Shown one piece after another: positions 7,481 through 14,170 of a stretch of 14,170 bases of DNA. The DNA comes from Planctomycetaceae bacterium. GTDB lineage: Bacteria > Planctomycetota > Planctomycetia > Planctomycetales > Planctomycetaceae. Positions within the stretch are counted from its first letter, which is position 1. Every line of letters starts with the position of its first letter. A program made the position numbers and the translations under genes. The notes under the pieces are model-generated. The model made no database searches and was not told the DNA's origin. It saw nothing but the letters and a program-made list of their open reading frames with translations. Location of the stretch: NCBI GenBank assembly GCA_027000105.1, contig JALTOP010000443.1, forward strand, positions 22,975 through 37,144. The letters are read 5' to 3'.

Positions 7481-7517
7481 AAGAGCCATTGGTTCAATGA
7501 CCGGTGGCTCTTTTTTT
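7481..7517 (+). terminator. Rho-independent terminator of the pilin-like gene
   Basis: The strand from 7481 to 7493 pairs with 7500 to 7512: GAGCCA with TGGCTC, then two G-U pairs, then GGT with ACC, around the loop TCAATG. A run of seven T follows (7511-7517). It lies 36 bp after the stop codon. On the minus strand there is no T-run, so it does not clearly serve the converging propeller gene. Confidence 0.92.
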
Positions 7518-7528
7518 GTGGCACGTGA

Positions 7529-8479
7529 TCAATCTTCCGGCGTGGTGAAGACAAGTTTCTTTCCATCCGGAGACCAGCAAATATCGCGCGGCCATTCAAT
7601 TTTCTGGCCCGGTTCCCAAGGGTGAGGCTTCTGTTTCTGCGTCGGATCGATCCAGTAGAACTGCTTGGTATCATCCTGAGGAGAAAAAATGGTCGTTAGA
7701 ATGAACTTGCCGCCCGGATGCCAGGAGTTATCCTCTGCAGGCTGCTTCTTCCCGTCACTATATTGCACCTTGATTCCTTTAAGCCCCCGATCAACATCAA
7801 CGGTAATCAGCTGCATTTTATTCTGTTTTGTCATCGCTTTGATACAAATCGATTTACTGTCGGGCGACCAGCAACTATTCCAGTAGAATCGGGAAAAAGG
7901 GACTTCTCCCACGGGGAAAATGTATCGATATGTTTCCTCCTGCGGATCGTAGATCATCAGATTCGGCCCAGTCGAGTAAGTGGAAAAGACGATCATTCGC
8001 CCATTGGGCGACCATTGTGCTCCCCAGCCATTTTTTTGAATTTCCTCCCGAGCGGTTCCATCGGCATTCATCATCCAAACGCCGTACGGTGAATAGCAAC
8101 TGAAGGCGAAACGCGTTCCGTCAGCCGACCAACTCGGCATCGCACCCTTCCCCAGGTCTCTCATGTTGGTTCCGTCTGCATCAATGACGAGAATATGCGC
8201 ATCACGCCCATTCTTGCCGTTTTGAGACTCCCACCCATCCATTGCAATTTTACTCCCATCAGGAGAAAACGCGGGAGAGCCCAACGACGTGTACCTGGGC
8301 GAGGTGAATAACTCCTTCAAATTGCCGCCATCTGCATCCATCATCCATAAGACATGATGGCGCGTATTCTTTTTTGGCTGTTCCTGCTTTTCTTCGGCTC
8401 CAACAATCCGAGACAAAGCAGTATCGAAAATGAACAGCACAAGAAAAAAAGAACAGGCATTTCTGATGGTCGGTGTCAT
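7529..8479 (-). CDS. Secreted PD40/TolB-like beta-propeller protein
   Basis: A 316-aa protein when started at 8479. The open frame continues upstream to 8857, but the ATG at 8477-8479 has an excellent GGAGGG at 8485-8490, 5 nt away, and gives a proper signal peptide (MTPTIRNACSFFLVLFIF, likely cut after VGA at residue 28). The upstream extension has no such features. The mature part has at least six PD40 repeats: SPAFSPDGSKIAM (68-80), PSWSADGTRFAFS (115-127), AQWSPNGRMIVFS (154-166), SCWSPDSKSICIK (202-214), NSWHPGGKFILTT (251-263), ICWSPDGKKLVFT (300-312). This is the TolB-type six-bladed propeller, found in periplasmic proteins that bind other proteins or ligands. No Tol-Pal partner lies nearby. 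The role is unknown; it is probably periplasmic. Confidence 0.88.
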   Translation of the reverse strand: MTPTIRNACSFFLVLFIFDTALSRIVGAEEKQEQPKKNTRHHVLWMMDADGGNLKELFTSPRYTSLGSPAFSPDGSKIAMDGWESQNGKNGRDAHILVIDADGTNMRDLGKGAMPSWSADGTRFAFSCYSPYGVWMMNADGTAREEIQKNGWGAQWSPNGRMIVFSTYSTGPNLMIYDPQEETYRYIFPVGEVPFSRFYWNSCWSPDSKSICIKAMTKQNKMQLITVDVDRGLKGIKVQYSDGKKQPAEDNSWHPGGKFILTTIFSPQDDTKQFYWIDPTQKQKPHPWEPGQKIEWPRDICWSPDGKKLVFTTPED

Positions 8480-8484
8480 TCTAT

Positions 8485-8490
8485 CCCTCC
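8485..8490 (-). promoter_or_regulatory. Ribosome binding site that fixes the propeller gene start
   Basis: GGAGGG on the minus strand, 5 nt before the ATG at 8479. It is the strongest Shine-Dalgarno in the window and argues against the longer frame beginning at 8857. Confidence 0.85.
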
Positions 8491-8504
8491 GCTTATGATA
8501 AGCG
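8490..8504. promoter_or_regulatory. Palindrome CGCTTA-TGA-TAAGCG abutting the RBS
   Basis: A perfect 6-bp inverted repeat with a 3-bp centre directly precedes, and by one base overlaps, the ribosome site of the propeller gene. As RNA it would form a hairpin beside the ribosome site; as DNA it could be an operator. Either role is an inference. Confidence 0.45.
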
Positions 8505-8842
8505 ATTTGCTGTATGCCCTTTGAATTCGGCAAACCCGGTAGACTGGTCTGGAAAAGAGAGCGAAAAAGTCTGGAAATCATTAGAACAGAAACGAACCGG
8601 AAATTCCCCTCAATAAACGGAGATAATTCGAAATATGACGAATAGAACCGAACAGAATCGATGCAGTATTTTTCAATAATACGAACAGGTCTCTCGAACA
8701 GACTGAGCATCATTTGATATCCGCACGTCGTATCCTGATCGTTTACAACATGGAAACGGCTCTCCTGATCGGTTAAGATTTTCCACAGACAGCCCTGCAA
8801 CGGTCGAAAAATCGTCAACAATGAACTGGAACGGAACCTGCC

Positions 8843-10366
8843 GTGCACACCAAGCAAGATTCACCAACGCAAACAGTTTCCCCACCGCTCCGCTTGCATG
8901 CCAAGGCAATCAGCAAGCGTTTTCCTGGTGTGGTCGCGCTGGATAATGTTTCTCTGGAGGTTTTCCCGGGCGAAGTCCTGGCGGTCGTTGGAGAGAACGG
9001 GGCAGGAAAAAGCACGCTGATGAAAATTCTGGCAGGAGTCCAGAGCCCCGATCTCGGGCAATTGTTTCTTGAAGGCACTCCTGTCCGCTTTCAATCTGTC
9101 GAAGACGCCCTTGACGCCGGCGTTGCCCTGATCCATCAGGAATTGAACCTTTCGGACAATCTTGATATCGCAGTCAATATTTTTCTCGGTCGTGAACCGA
9201 ATCATCTGGGCTGGATCGATCGCGTTACTGTCGAACGGGAATCGAAAAAGTATTTGCAACAGGTCGGGTTGAATCTGTCACCGAAAATGCTCGTGCGCGA
9301 TCTTCCGATCGGTCAACAGCAACTGGTGGAAATTGCCAAAGCCCTCTCGATCAACGCCAGGGTTCTCATCATGGATGAACCGACATCGTCCCTTTCGCAG
9401 AAAGAAACGGCGACGTTGATGGCAGTCATCGGTCAACTGCGTCAGCAGGGAGTCAGCATTGTCTATATTTCCCATCGCCTGAAAGAGGTTGAAGAAATCG
9501 CTGATCGTGTGGCGGTGCTGCGCGACGGAAAAAATGCAGGCAGTCTGCAGCGCGACGAAATCTCCCATCAGACAATGGTCTCGTTAATGGTGGGGCGGGA
9601 TGTTTCCCGCTTTTATCAGCGCAACCCCCACAAACCGGGTGGGATCGCCCTGCAGGTCGATAACCTGAGAACAACCGCCTGGCCCCGGCACACCAACAGT
9701 TTCCGTATTCTGAAGGGGGAAATTGTGGGGATTGCCGGCCTGGTGGGGGCCGGAAGAAGTGAACTGCTTCGCGCCATTTTTGGTATTGATAACCGCCTGG
9801 CAGGAGCAGTTCATCTCAATGGAAAACCGCTCCCGCCTGCAACGTCAAAAGAAGCGATTCGTGCAGGAATGGGGCTGGTGCCGGAAGATCGCAAATCGGA
9901 AGGTCTGATTCTGGAAATGAGCGTCAAGGAAAACGCATCGCTTGCCAGTCTTCCGTTCCGAGCCAAATGGAATGCGTTTATCAACTTTCAGGATGAAAAA
10001 GAAATTTTCGAAAAATTCTCGAAGTCCCTCAACATTCGCTGCTCAGGGGCCAACCAGCTTGTGGGACTGCTTTCAGGAGGCAATCAGCAAAAAGTCGTGT
10101 TGGCGAAATGGCTGGCGATGAACCCATCCGTGCTGCTGCTCGACGAACCGACACGGGGCATTGATATCGGTGCGAAAGAAGAAATCTATCATCTGATCGA
10201 TCAACTCGCCTCGCAAGGTGTCTCGATTCTGTTTGCCAGCAGCGAAATGGAGGAGATCATCGGCATTTCCGACCGTGTGCTTGTCATGCACGAAGGAAAG
10301 ATTACCGGAGAACTTCTGAAAGACCAAATCGAAGAAGAAGCGGTCATGTCTCTGGCTGCCCAATGA
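8843..10366 (+). CDS. Sugar-type ABC transporter ATPase (RbsA/MglA/XylG family), two ABC domains
   Basis: A 507-aa tandem ATPase of the carbohydrate uptake transporter 2 family; it should power import of a monosaccharide or related ligand from the cytoplasmic face. First domain: Walker A GENGAGKST (50-58), Q-loop Q99, signature LPIGQQQ (154-160), Walker B VLIMDEP (174-180), H211. Second domain: degenerate Walker A GLVGAGRS (299-306, Arg in place of the catalytic Lys), signature LSGGNQQK (410-417), Walker B LLLDEPTRGIDIG. The degenerate second site is normal in this family. GTG at 8843 is the only possible start because an in-frame TGA lies at 8822 and the next Met is inside the ATPase core; a weak GGAA precedes it. 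No permease or binding-protein gene adjoins it: the next gene converges after 30 bp. The substrate cannot be told. Confidence 0.94.
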   Translation: MHTKQDSPTQTVSPPLRLHAKAISKRFPGVVALDNVSLEVFPGEVLAVVGENGAGKSTLMKILAGVQSPDLGQLFLEGTPVRFQSVEDALDAGVALIHQELNLSDNLDIAVNIFLGREPNHLGWIDRVTVERESKKYLQQVGLNLSPKMLVRDLPIGQQQLVEIAKALSINARVLIMDEPTSSLSQKETATLMAVIGQLRQQGVSIVYISHRLKEVEEIADRVAVLRDGKNAGSLQRDEISHQTMVSLMVGRDVSRFYQRNPHKPGGIALQVDNLRTTAWPRHTNSFRILKGEIVGIAGLVGAGRSELLRAIFGIDNRLAGAVHLNGKPLPPATSKEAIRAGMGLVPEDRKSEGLILEMSVKENASLASLPFRAKWNAFINFQDEKEIFEKFSKSLNIRCSGANQLVGLLSGGNQQKVVLAKWLAMNPSVLLLDEPTRGIDIGAKEEIYHLIDQLASQGVSILFASSEMEEIIGISDRVLVMHEGKITGELLKDQIEEEAVMSLAAQ

Positions 10367-10396
10367 GCCAGACCGCTCCGCTTCCCGGAATTACGG

Positions 10397-11428
10397 TTAT
10401 GGCTGCAAAATGACTTTCATCAATCCCGGCTCTGCGTGATAAAGCCGCTCAAACAATGCGGGGCCTTCTTCCAGAGGTGCTTTGAGGGAGATGAGCGGTT
10501 CAACCTGGATCTCACCCCGATCCATCAATTCGATACACTGGGGGTATTCTCCGCGAGAGGCACAGGAACCGTTCAATGTCAACTCGCGAGTGACGACGCT
10601 TTGCAGGGGCAACTCGACTTGCGGCGACAGATTGCCCACCAGCGTAATGTTTCCTCCTTTCCGGACAGATTCAATCGCTGTCTGAATTGTTTTGGTCGCC
10701 CCGACAACTTCCACGGCGACATCGGCCCCGCGCCCCGAAGTCAGCTTCTTCACTTCTGAAACAACGTCCTGCTCTGTGGCATGAATGGTGTTTGTGGCTC
10801 CCAATTTGATCGCCAATTCCAGTTTCTCGGAATCGAGATCGACTGCTATCACCTTGCTGCACCCAGCCCGCTTCATTGCCTGAACGACAAGCAAGCCGAT
10901 CATTCCCGTTCCCACCACAACACAGGAATCACCCAACGAAATCGGGGTACGATTAGCCGCATGAACGGCAATGGAAACCGCTTCGATCATCGCGGCATGC
11001 TCAAAAGGAAAGGAATCCGGTAGAGCGTAAAGTATATTTTCCGGCACGACGACAAACTCGGCAAACGCTCCGTGCTGGCGGTATTCATCACACGAGACCC
11101 CAAGAACTTTTCGATGGTCACAAAGATTGATCTCTCCCCGCCTGCAATGAAAACAGGAACCGCAGGAAACCGTCGAATCGAACGTCACACGGTCATTCAC
11201 CGCGAAATTCGTGACCTGCGAACCGGTTTCAGCGATCACACCCGCGGCTTCATGTCCCATCACAATGGGGGGAACTCGGCGGCCCGTGGAACCATCGTAA
11301 CCGTGCACATCACTGCCGCATATCCCGCATGCCCGGACAGAAATGAGTACGTCGTGCGGGCCGATTTCAGGCTTGGGCATCTCGGTGATTTCCAACTGCC
11401 GATACTGCGAGAGCAACATCGCTTTCAT
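10397..11428 (-). CDS. Zinc-dependent medium-chain dehydrogenase (sorbitol/threonine dehydrogenase-like)
   Basis: A 343-aa MDR-superfamily oxidoreductase that oxidises an alcohol with NAD(P). Catalytic zinc ligands C37 (in CGICGSD), H59-E60 (GHE) and E149 are present. The structural zinc site has C89, C92, C95 and C103. The Rossmann fold shows GTGMIG (173-178) and an acidic D197 at the end of the second strand, which favours NAD over NADP. It resembles sorbitol, L-threonine 3- or galactitol-phosphate dehydrogenases; the substrate is uncertain. The frame extends to a TTG at 11449, but ATG at 11428 has AAGGA (11434-11438) 5 nt upstream and begins at the usual MKAMLL. It lies tail to tail with the ABC ATPase, which hints at but does not prove a shared sugar or polyol theme. 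Phased 11-bp repeats lie in its upstream region. Confidence 0.92.
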   Translation of the reverse strand: MKAMLLSQYRQLEITEMPKPEIGPHDVLISVRACGICGSDVHGYDGSTGRRVPPIVMGHEAAGVIAETGSQVTNFAVNDRVTFDSTVSCGSCFHCRRGEINLCDHRKVLGVSCDEYRQHGAFAEFVVVPENILYALPDSFPFEHAAMIEAVSIAVHAANRTPISLGDSCVVVGTGMIGLLVVQAMKRAGCSKVIAVDLDSEKLELAIKLGATNTIHATEQDVVSEVKKLTSGRGADVAVEVVGATKTIQTAIESVRKGGNITLVGNLSPQVELPLQSVVTRELTLNGSCASRGEYPQCIELMDRGEIQVEPLISLKAPLEEGPALFERLYHAEPGLMKVILQP

Positions 11429-11433
11429 TGATT

Positions 11434-11438
11434 TCCTT
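11434..11438 (-). promoter_or_regulatory. Ribosome binding site that fixes the dehydrogenase start
   Basis: AAGGA (within AGAAGGAA) on the minus strand lies 5 nt before ATG 11428, choosing this start over the upstream TTG at 11449. Confidence 0.8.
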
Positions 11439-11504
11439 CTTGATTGCAAAAAGTATGGTGTAATGACCTGAAATCCCGACAGTTCCAGTTTCCCGCCACA
11501 TCAC

Positions 11505-11559
11505 GACGGAAACTCGACGGAAACACAACGGAAACATGACGGAAACATGACGGAAAACC
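11505..11559. repeat. Five phased 11-bp repeats upstream of the dehydrogenase
   Basis: Five consecutive 11-bp units (11505-11515, 11516-11526, 11527-11537, 11538-11548, 11549-11559) share the core ACGGAAAC (last unit ACGGAAAA); the two preceding the last end in AT. Read on the dehydrogenase strand they are GTTTCCGT boxes, lying 77-131 bp upstream of its start codon. The period of 11 bp is close to one helical turn, so bound proteins would sit on one DNA face. They may be an operator array or a microsatellite-like expansion. Confidence 0.88.
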
Positions 11560-11665
11560 GATGCCAGAAAAACCGAAGATGTCAACAGGAACGCTACAAC
11601 AGACACACAACAACAGGAACAGGAACGCAACCTGCCGACGATTTCCTCACTTCGAAGTGGAACGA

Positions 11666-12676
11666 TTAACCGGCCGATTCGGCTCCCTGAACAACAATTT
11701 CAAAGCCAAGATCTTTGATCATCTCAACATCTTCGTGTGGTGATTGTCCCGTTGTGGTGAGATAGTCGCTGACAAAAATTGAATTGGCAGGATACAGCCC
11801 CATGGCCTGCATCGAACGCAAGTGGACTTCACGTCCGCCTGCAATCCGGATTTCCGTCGCCGGGTGCATAAAACGAAACAGACAAAGTGCCTTCAAACAC
11901 CGCAGTGGAGTCAGTTCCTCCACATTCTCCAATGGGGTTCCCTCAATTGATGTGAGAAAATTGACCGGGATCGATTTGACATTCAATTCACTCAATTCCA
12001 TCGCAACACTGACCAGATCAGCATCGGTTTCTCCCATCCCGACGATGATTCCACTGCATAACTCCATCCCGGCATCTGAAGCAACCCGCAGGGTATCGAG
12101 CCGATCCTGATACGTATGAGTGGTACAGATCGTCTCGTAATAGTCACGGGATGTATTCAAGTTGTGATTGATACGATCAACCCCCGCTTCCGCCAGCGTT
12201 CTCGCCTGTTCCTGTTTCAGCAATCCCAAACAGCAGCAGATATGCAGCCCCAGTTCCTTTTTGATTCGTTTCACCACCTTGACCACGTGCTCGATTTCCC
12301 GATCCGTAGGGCCGCGACCGCTGGCAACAATACAGTAGGTCTTCGCCTGGTTTTCCGCCGCCTGTTTCGCCCCGGCAAACAACTTTTCCTCGTTGAGCCA
12401 GACGTATTTTTCGATCGGAGCTTCAGAGACTTTCGATTGCGAACAGTAGCCGCAATCCTCCGGGCAAAGACCGCTTTTGGCGTTTTTCAGATAATACAAC
12501 TGAACCCGATTACCAAAATGGGCTTTGCGAATCTGGTAAGCTGCATCGAGAAGGGACAGAATCTCCCCATCGGGACAGGCGAGAATCTCGTGCAGGTTCT
12601 GCTCGCTGGGAACACGACCTGCCAGGACCTGCAAAGCGAGTTCACTCCAAACGGTTTTCAATGCGGTCGTTTCCAT
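11666..12676 (-). CDS. bioB: Biotin synthase
   Basis: BioB is a radical SAM enzyme that inserts sulfur into dethiobiotin, the last step of biotin synthesis. Positions below count from the longer start at 12724. The [4Fe-4S]/SAM motif is CPEDCGYC (C87, C91, C94). Ligands of the auxiliary [2Fe-2S] cluster are visible: C131 (TYCIVASGRGP), a cysteine in HICCCLG (163-165), C223 (ELCSGIIVGMGET) and R293 (TEIRIAGGRE). The open frame begins with ATG at 12724 (352 aa), but the first 16 residues are a His-rich stretch (HHYHQKHK) not seen in BioB, and METTALKTVW from ATG 12676 aligns better with the usual N-terminus. Neither start has a well-placed ribosome site: an AAGGA abuts the upstream ATG too closely. 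I prefer 12676 (336 aa) without certainty. No bioA, bioD or bioF is in the window. Confidence 0.95.
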   Translation of the reverse strand: METTALKTVWSELALQVLAGRVPSEQNLHEILACPDGEILSLLDAAYQIRKAHFGNRVQLYYLKNAKSGLCPEDCGYCSQSKVSEAPIEKYVWLNEEKLFAGAKQAAENQAKTYCIVASGRGPTDREIEHVVKVVKRIKKELGLHICCCLGLLKQEQARTLAEAGVDRINHNLNTSRDYYETICTTHTYQDRLDTLRVASDAGMELCSGIIVGMGETDADLVSVAMELSELNVKSIPVNFLTSIEGTPLENVEELTPLRCLKALCLFRFMHPATEIRIAGGREVHLRSMQAMGLYPANSIFVSDYLTTTGQSPHEDVEMIKDLGFEIVVQGAESAG

Positions 12677-12906
12677 CGGGTTTCTTTTATGTTTTTGATG
12701 ATAATGATGATTAACTTTCGACATCCTTCAGTCGCAGCACAACCTGGCGACGATGCGTCTCCTGAAACGCCCGATTCTACCGACAACAAAACCGTCAGGG
12801 AAGGCAGGCGACTCAGAAAATAGCGGCGATAGCTGCTGGCAATTTCCGACTGAAGAAATTTTCCGCTCAATACCATTATCATTTTAATCAGTCGAGCTGA
12901 ATACTT

Positions 12907-12935
12907 TTGACCTGCAACCCGCATTTCGTTAGAAT
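12907..12935 (+). promoter_or_regulatory. Sigma-70-like promoter of the tRNA-Thr gene
   Basis: The -35 element TTGACC (12907-12912) and the -10 element TAGAAT (12930-12935) are separated by exactly 17 bp. Transcription would start near 12942, about 97 nt before the mature tRNA. This is the best promoter in the window by eye. Confidence 0.7.
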
Positions 12936-12940
12936 GGGGA

Positions 12941-12979
12941 GCGTCGACGGAGGACGACGCGAGCGGGGTAACCCGTTTT
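12941..12979 (+). other. Two hairpins in the tRNA-Thr precursor leader
   Basis: GCGTCG (12941-12946) pairs with CGACGC (12955-12960) around the loop ACGGAGGA. CGGG (12964-12967) pairs with CCCG (12972-12975) around the GTAA tetraloop and is followed by four T (12976-12979). Together they sit just at the predicted transcription start. They could be part of a processed 5' leader, a weak attenuator or a short RNA; nothing distinguishes these. Confidence 0.4.
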
Positions 12980-13038
12980 GTGGATGTGGACATCTTTTCG
13001 CATCTCTGCCTGTTTATCTGTCGCACCAAATGGTTAAT

Positions 13039-13111
<73 letters not shown>

Positions 13112-13287
13112 CTTTTTGTCTACTACTTTCCCCTCTGTTGTCCGGTCAGCATGGTCACTGTCGATTTCAATGGCGGGCCGACCGGAACTCGCCGATTCCG
13201 TTCGCCACTCCGCGTAACATCCGGGAATCTGTATGGGGTATCAGGATTGCGAAAATATTTTGACTGCTTTTTCTGGCGCTGCAGTTT

Positions 13288-14170
13288 TCAGGAAAACCTG
13301 TTTGATGAAAAATCATCCAACGGAATTTCCGGAGTCTCATTCAGGATCAGTTGACGCATCAACCTGCCTGTGACCGGGGAAAGGGAGAGACCAGCCCGGT
13401 ATTGTGCGGTGGCGATGAATCCATTTTCCCACGGTTCGAGTCGTCCCAAAATCGGAAGTTTATCGGGAGAACCGGGCCGAAATCCGACCCAGCATTTTTC
13501 AACCGCTGCTTCACTCAGGGAAGGGGCCAGTTCGGTGGCAAACTGAATGAGGTCTCGAACCGCACAGGCGGTGTTCTGTCTGATAAATCCGACATGTTCT
13601 TCGGTGGCTCCAATCAACAGGCGACCATCCCGACGGGGAACCAGATATCGTTTTTTCTGTTCAATAATCTGTTTTATTTGCCCTTCCGTTCTCAGTAAAA
13701 CAATTTGCCCACGCACAGGAAAAACCGGGATCGAAAGACGCAGTGACTGCTCAAATTCTTTCGTCCACGCACCAGCTGCCAAAACAAACTGACTCGCCTG
13801 ATAACGCCCGGCATCTGTGATGACGGCGGTCAGTTTCCCAGCACTGGTTTCAATCAGCCGAGCTGATTGATGTTCGGCGATCCTGACTCCCCGGAGTAAA
13901 CAGGCCTGTTTCAACGCGCTGAGATGCCGGGGGTTTCTGGTCTGGGATTGTTCCGCCAGAAAATACGCCCTGTCTTCACAGACAGATGGTGCAACCTGAA
14001 ACCTCGCACAGTCACGAGCGGCAAGCTGTTCGGTCTGAACCCCCTGTTTTCCCCAGGCTTGCTGTTCCGCTTCCCTTTGTGAAGAACTGGAAGTGACAAT
14101 AACCGCTCCGCAGGTATGATATTCGTTATCGATCCCGGTTCGCTCCCTGATTTTCTCCGAAATCGCAGGC
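13288..14170 (-). CDS. thiO: ThiO-like glycine oxidase / FAD-dependent amine oxidase, 5' partial
   Basis: This is a D-amino-acid-oxidase-fold flavoenzyme of the glycine oxidase ThiO type, which makes dehydroglycine for the thiazole part of thiamine. The 293 residues in the window lack the N-terminal FAD-binding GxGxxG, which must lie beyond the right edge. A TTG at 13914 looks like a start, but the frame is open to the window end and upstream residues read as real family sequence (RERTGIDNEYHTCGAVIV, then QREAEQQAW, then FQVAPS), so the gene is longer. Other family segments are QFVLAAGAWTKEF, PVFPVRGQIVLLRT, LLIGATEEHVGF, the signature GFRPGSPDKLPILG and TAQYRAGLSLSPVTGRLM near the end. It is an amine or amino acid oxidase by fold; ThiO is the best guess, but other DadA-family enzymes are possible. 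No thiS or thiG is in view. Its 3' end converges on the tRNA-Thr gene after 176 bp. Confidence 0.85.
   Translation of the reverse strand, partial: PAISEKIRERTGIDNEYHTCGAVIVTSSSSQREAEQQAWGKQGVQTEQLAARDCARFQVAPSVCEDRAYFLAEQSQTRNPRHLSALKQACLLRGVRIAEHQSARLIETSAGKLTAVITDAGRYQASQFVLAAGAWTKEFEQSLRLSIPVFPVRGQIVLLRTEGQIKQIIEQKKRYLVPRRDGRLLIGATEEHVGFIRQNTACAVRDLIQFATELAPSLSEAAVEKCWVGFRPGSPDKLPILGRLEPWENGFIATAQYRAGLSLSPVTGRLMRQLILNETPEIPLDDFSSNRFS

Larger units (their letters stand above)
8480..8842. other. 363-bp divergent intergenic region
   Basis: This region separates the leftward propeller gene from the rightward ABC ATPase and should hold both promoters. Apart from the palindrome at 8490-8504 it contains a near-exact direct repeat TCCTGATCG(T/G)TTA at 8733-8745 and 8763-8775, exactly 30 bp apart, 70-110 bp before the ATPase start. 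I found no convincing -35/-10 pair and no gene. Confidence 0.5.
12677..13038. other. Region between bioB and tRNA-Thr
   Basis: This divergent region holds the upstream region of bioB (with the alternative start at 12724) and the promoter and leader of the tRNA gene. On the bioB strand a GATAAT near 12870 could be a -10 element, but no matching -35 is clear. No classical BirA operator (paired TTGTAAACC-like half-sites) is seen. I find no gene here. Confidence 0.5.

Noticed and set aside
8480..8857. N-terminal 126-residue extension of the propeller protein
   Set aside because: It would bury the signal peptide and ignore the excellent ribosome site at 8485-8490; the extension also runs through the divergent promoter region.
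11367..11630. Minus-strand open frame rich in VSVMFPLCFRR
   Set aside because: Its repetitive peptide is just the 11-bp DNA repeat read in frame; it overlaps the real dehydrogenase start.
13911..14099. 62-codon minus-strand open frame near the right edge
   Set aside because: It is out of frame with the ThiO-like gene, whose own frame continues through this stretch with family-like sequence.

Overview
The window looks like a piece of a planctomycete chromosome. This is an inference from gene content: an alternative complex III subunit, a large membrane-anchored Ser/Thr kinase with a beta-helix-like ectodomain, a short 'DEAGFVVSAELVLI' pilin-like protein of a type common in that phylum, a PD40 propeller protein, and long intergenic spaces with few operons. 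No transposase, integrase, phage gene or CRISPR array is visible, so this reads as ordinary core/accessory chromosome rather than a mobile island.

Layout, left to right: (1) the 3' part of actF (quinol oxidising alternative complex III), converging on (2) a 925-aa Ser/Thr kinase on the minus strand; (3) a 907-bp gene-free stretch with three 19-bp tandem repeats and a dense cluster of ACTGT pentamers, leading into (4) a small lipoprotein with a heavy-metal-associated-like domain, then (5) hemB of the Mg-type active-site class; (6) a 474-bp gap whose last 160 bp contain several inverted repeats, then (7) the pilin-like protein and a strong intrinsic terminator; (8) a secreted PD40/TolB-like propeller protein (minus), divergent from (9) a solitary two-domain sugar-type ABC ATPase (plus), which converges on (10) a zinc-dependent medium-chain dehydrogenase (minus) preceded by five phased 11-bp repeats; (11) bioB (minus); (12) a tRNA-Thr(CGU) gene with a good sigma-70-like promoter and a leader with two hairpins; (13) the C-terminal part of a ThiO/glycine-oxidase-like flavoenzyme (minus) running off the right edge.

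Most genes are single transcription units in alternating orientation, so functional links are weak. Recurring themes are cofactor and metal metabolism (metal-binding lipoprotein, heme, biotin, probably thiamine), respiration, and possible carbohydrate handling (ABC ATPase facing a polyol-type dehydrogenase). I found no convincing complete undescribed multi-gene system. The most interesting non-coding signals are the ACTGT cluster before the metal-binding lipoprotein, the phased 11-bp repeats before the dehydrogenase, and the possible structured leader of the pilin-like gene.
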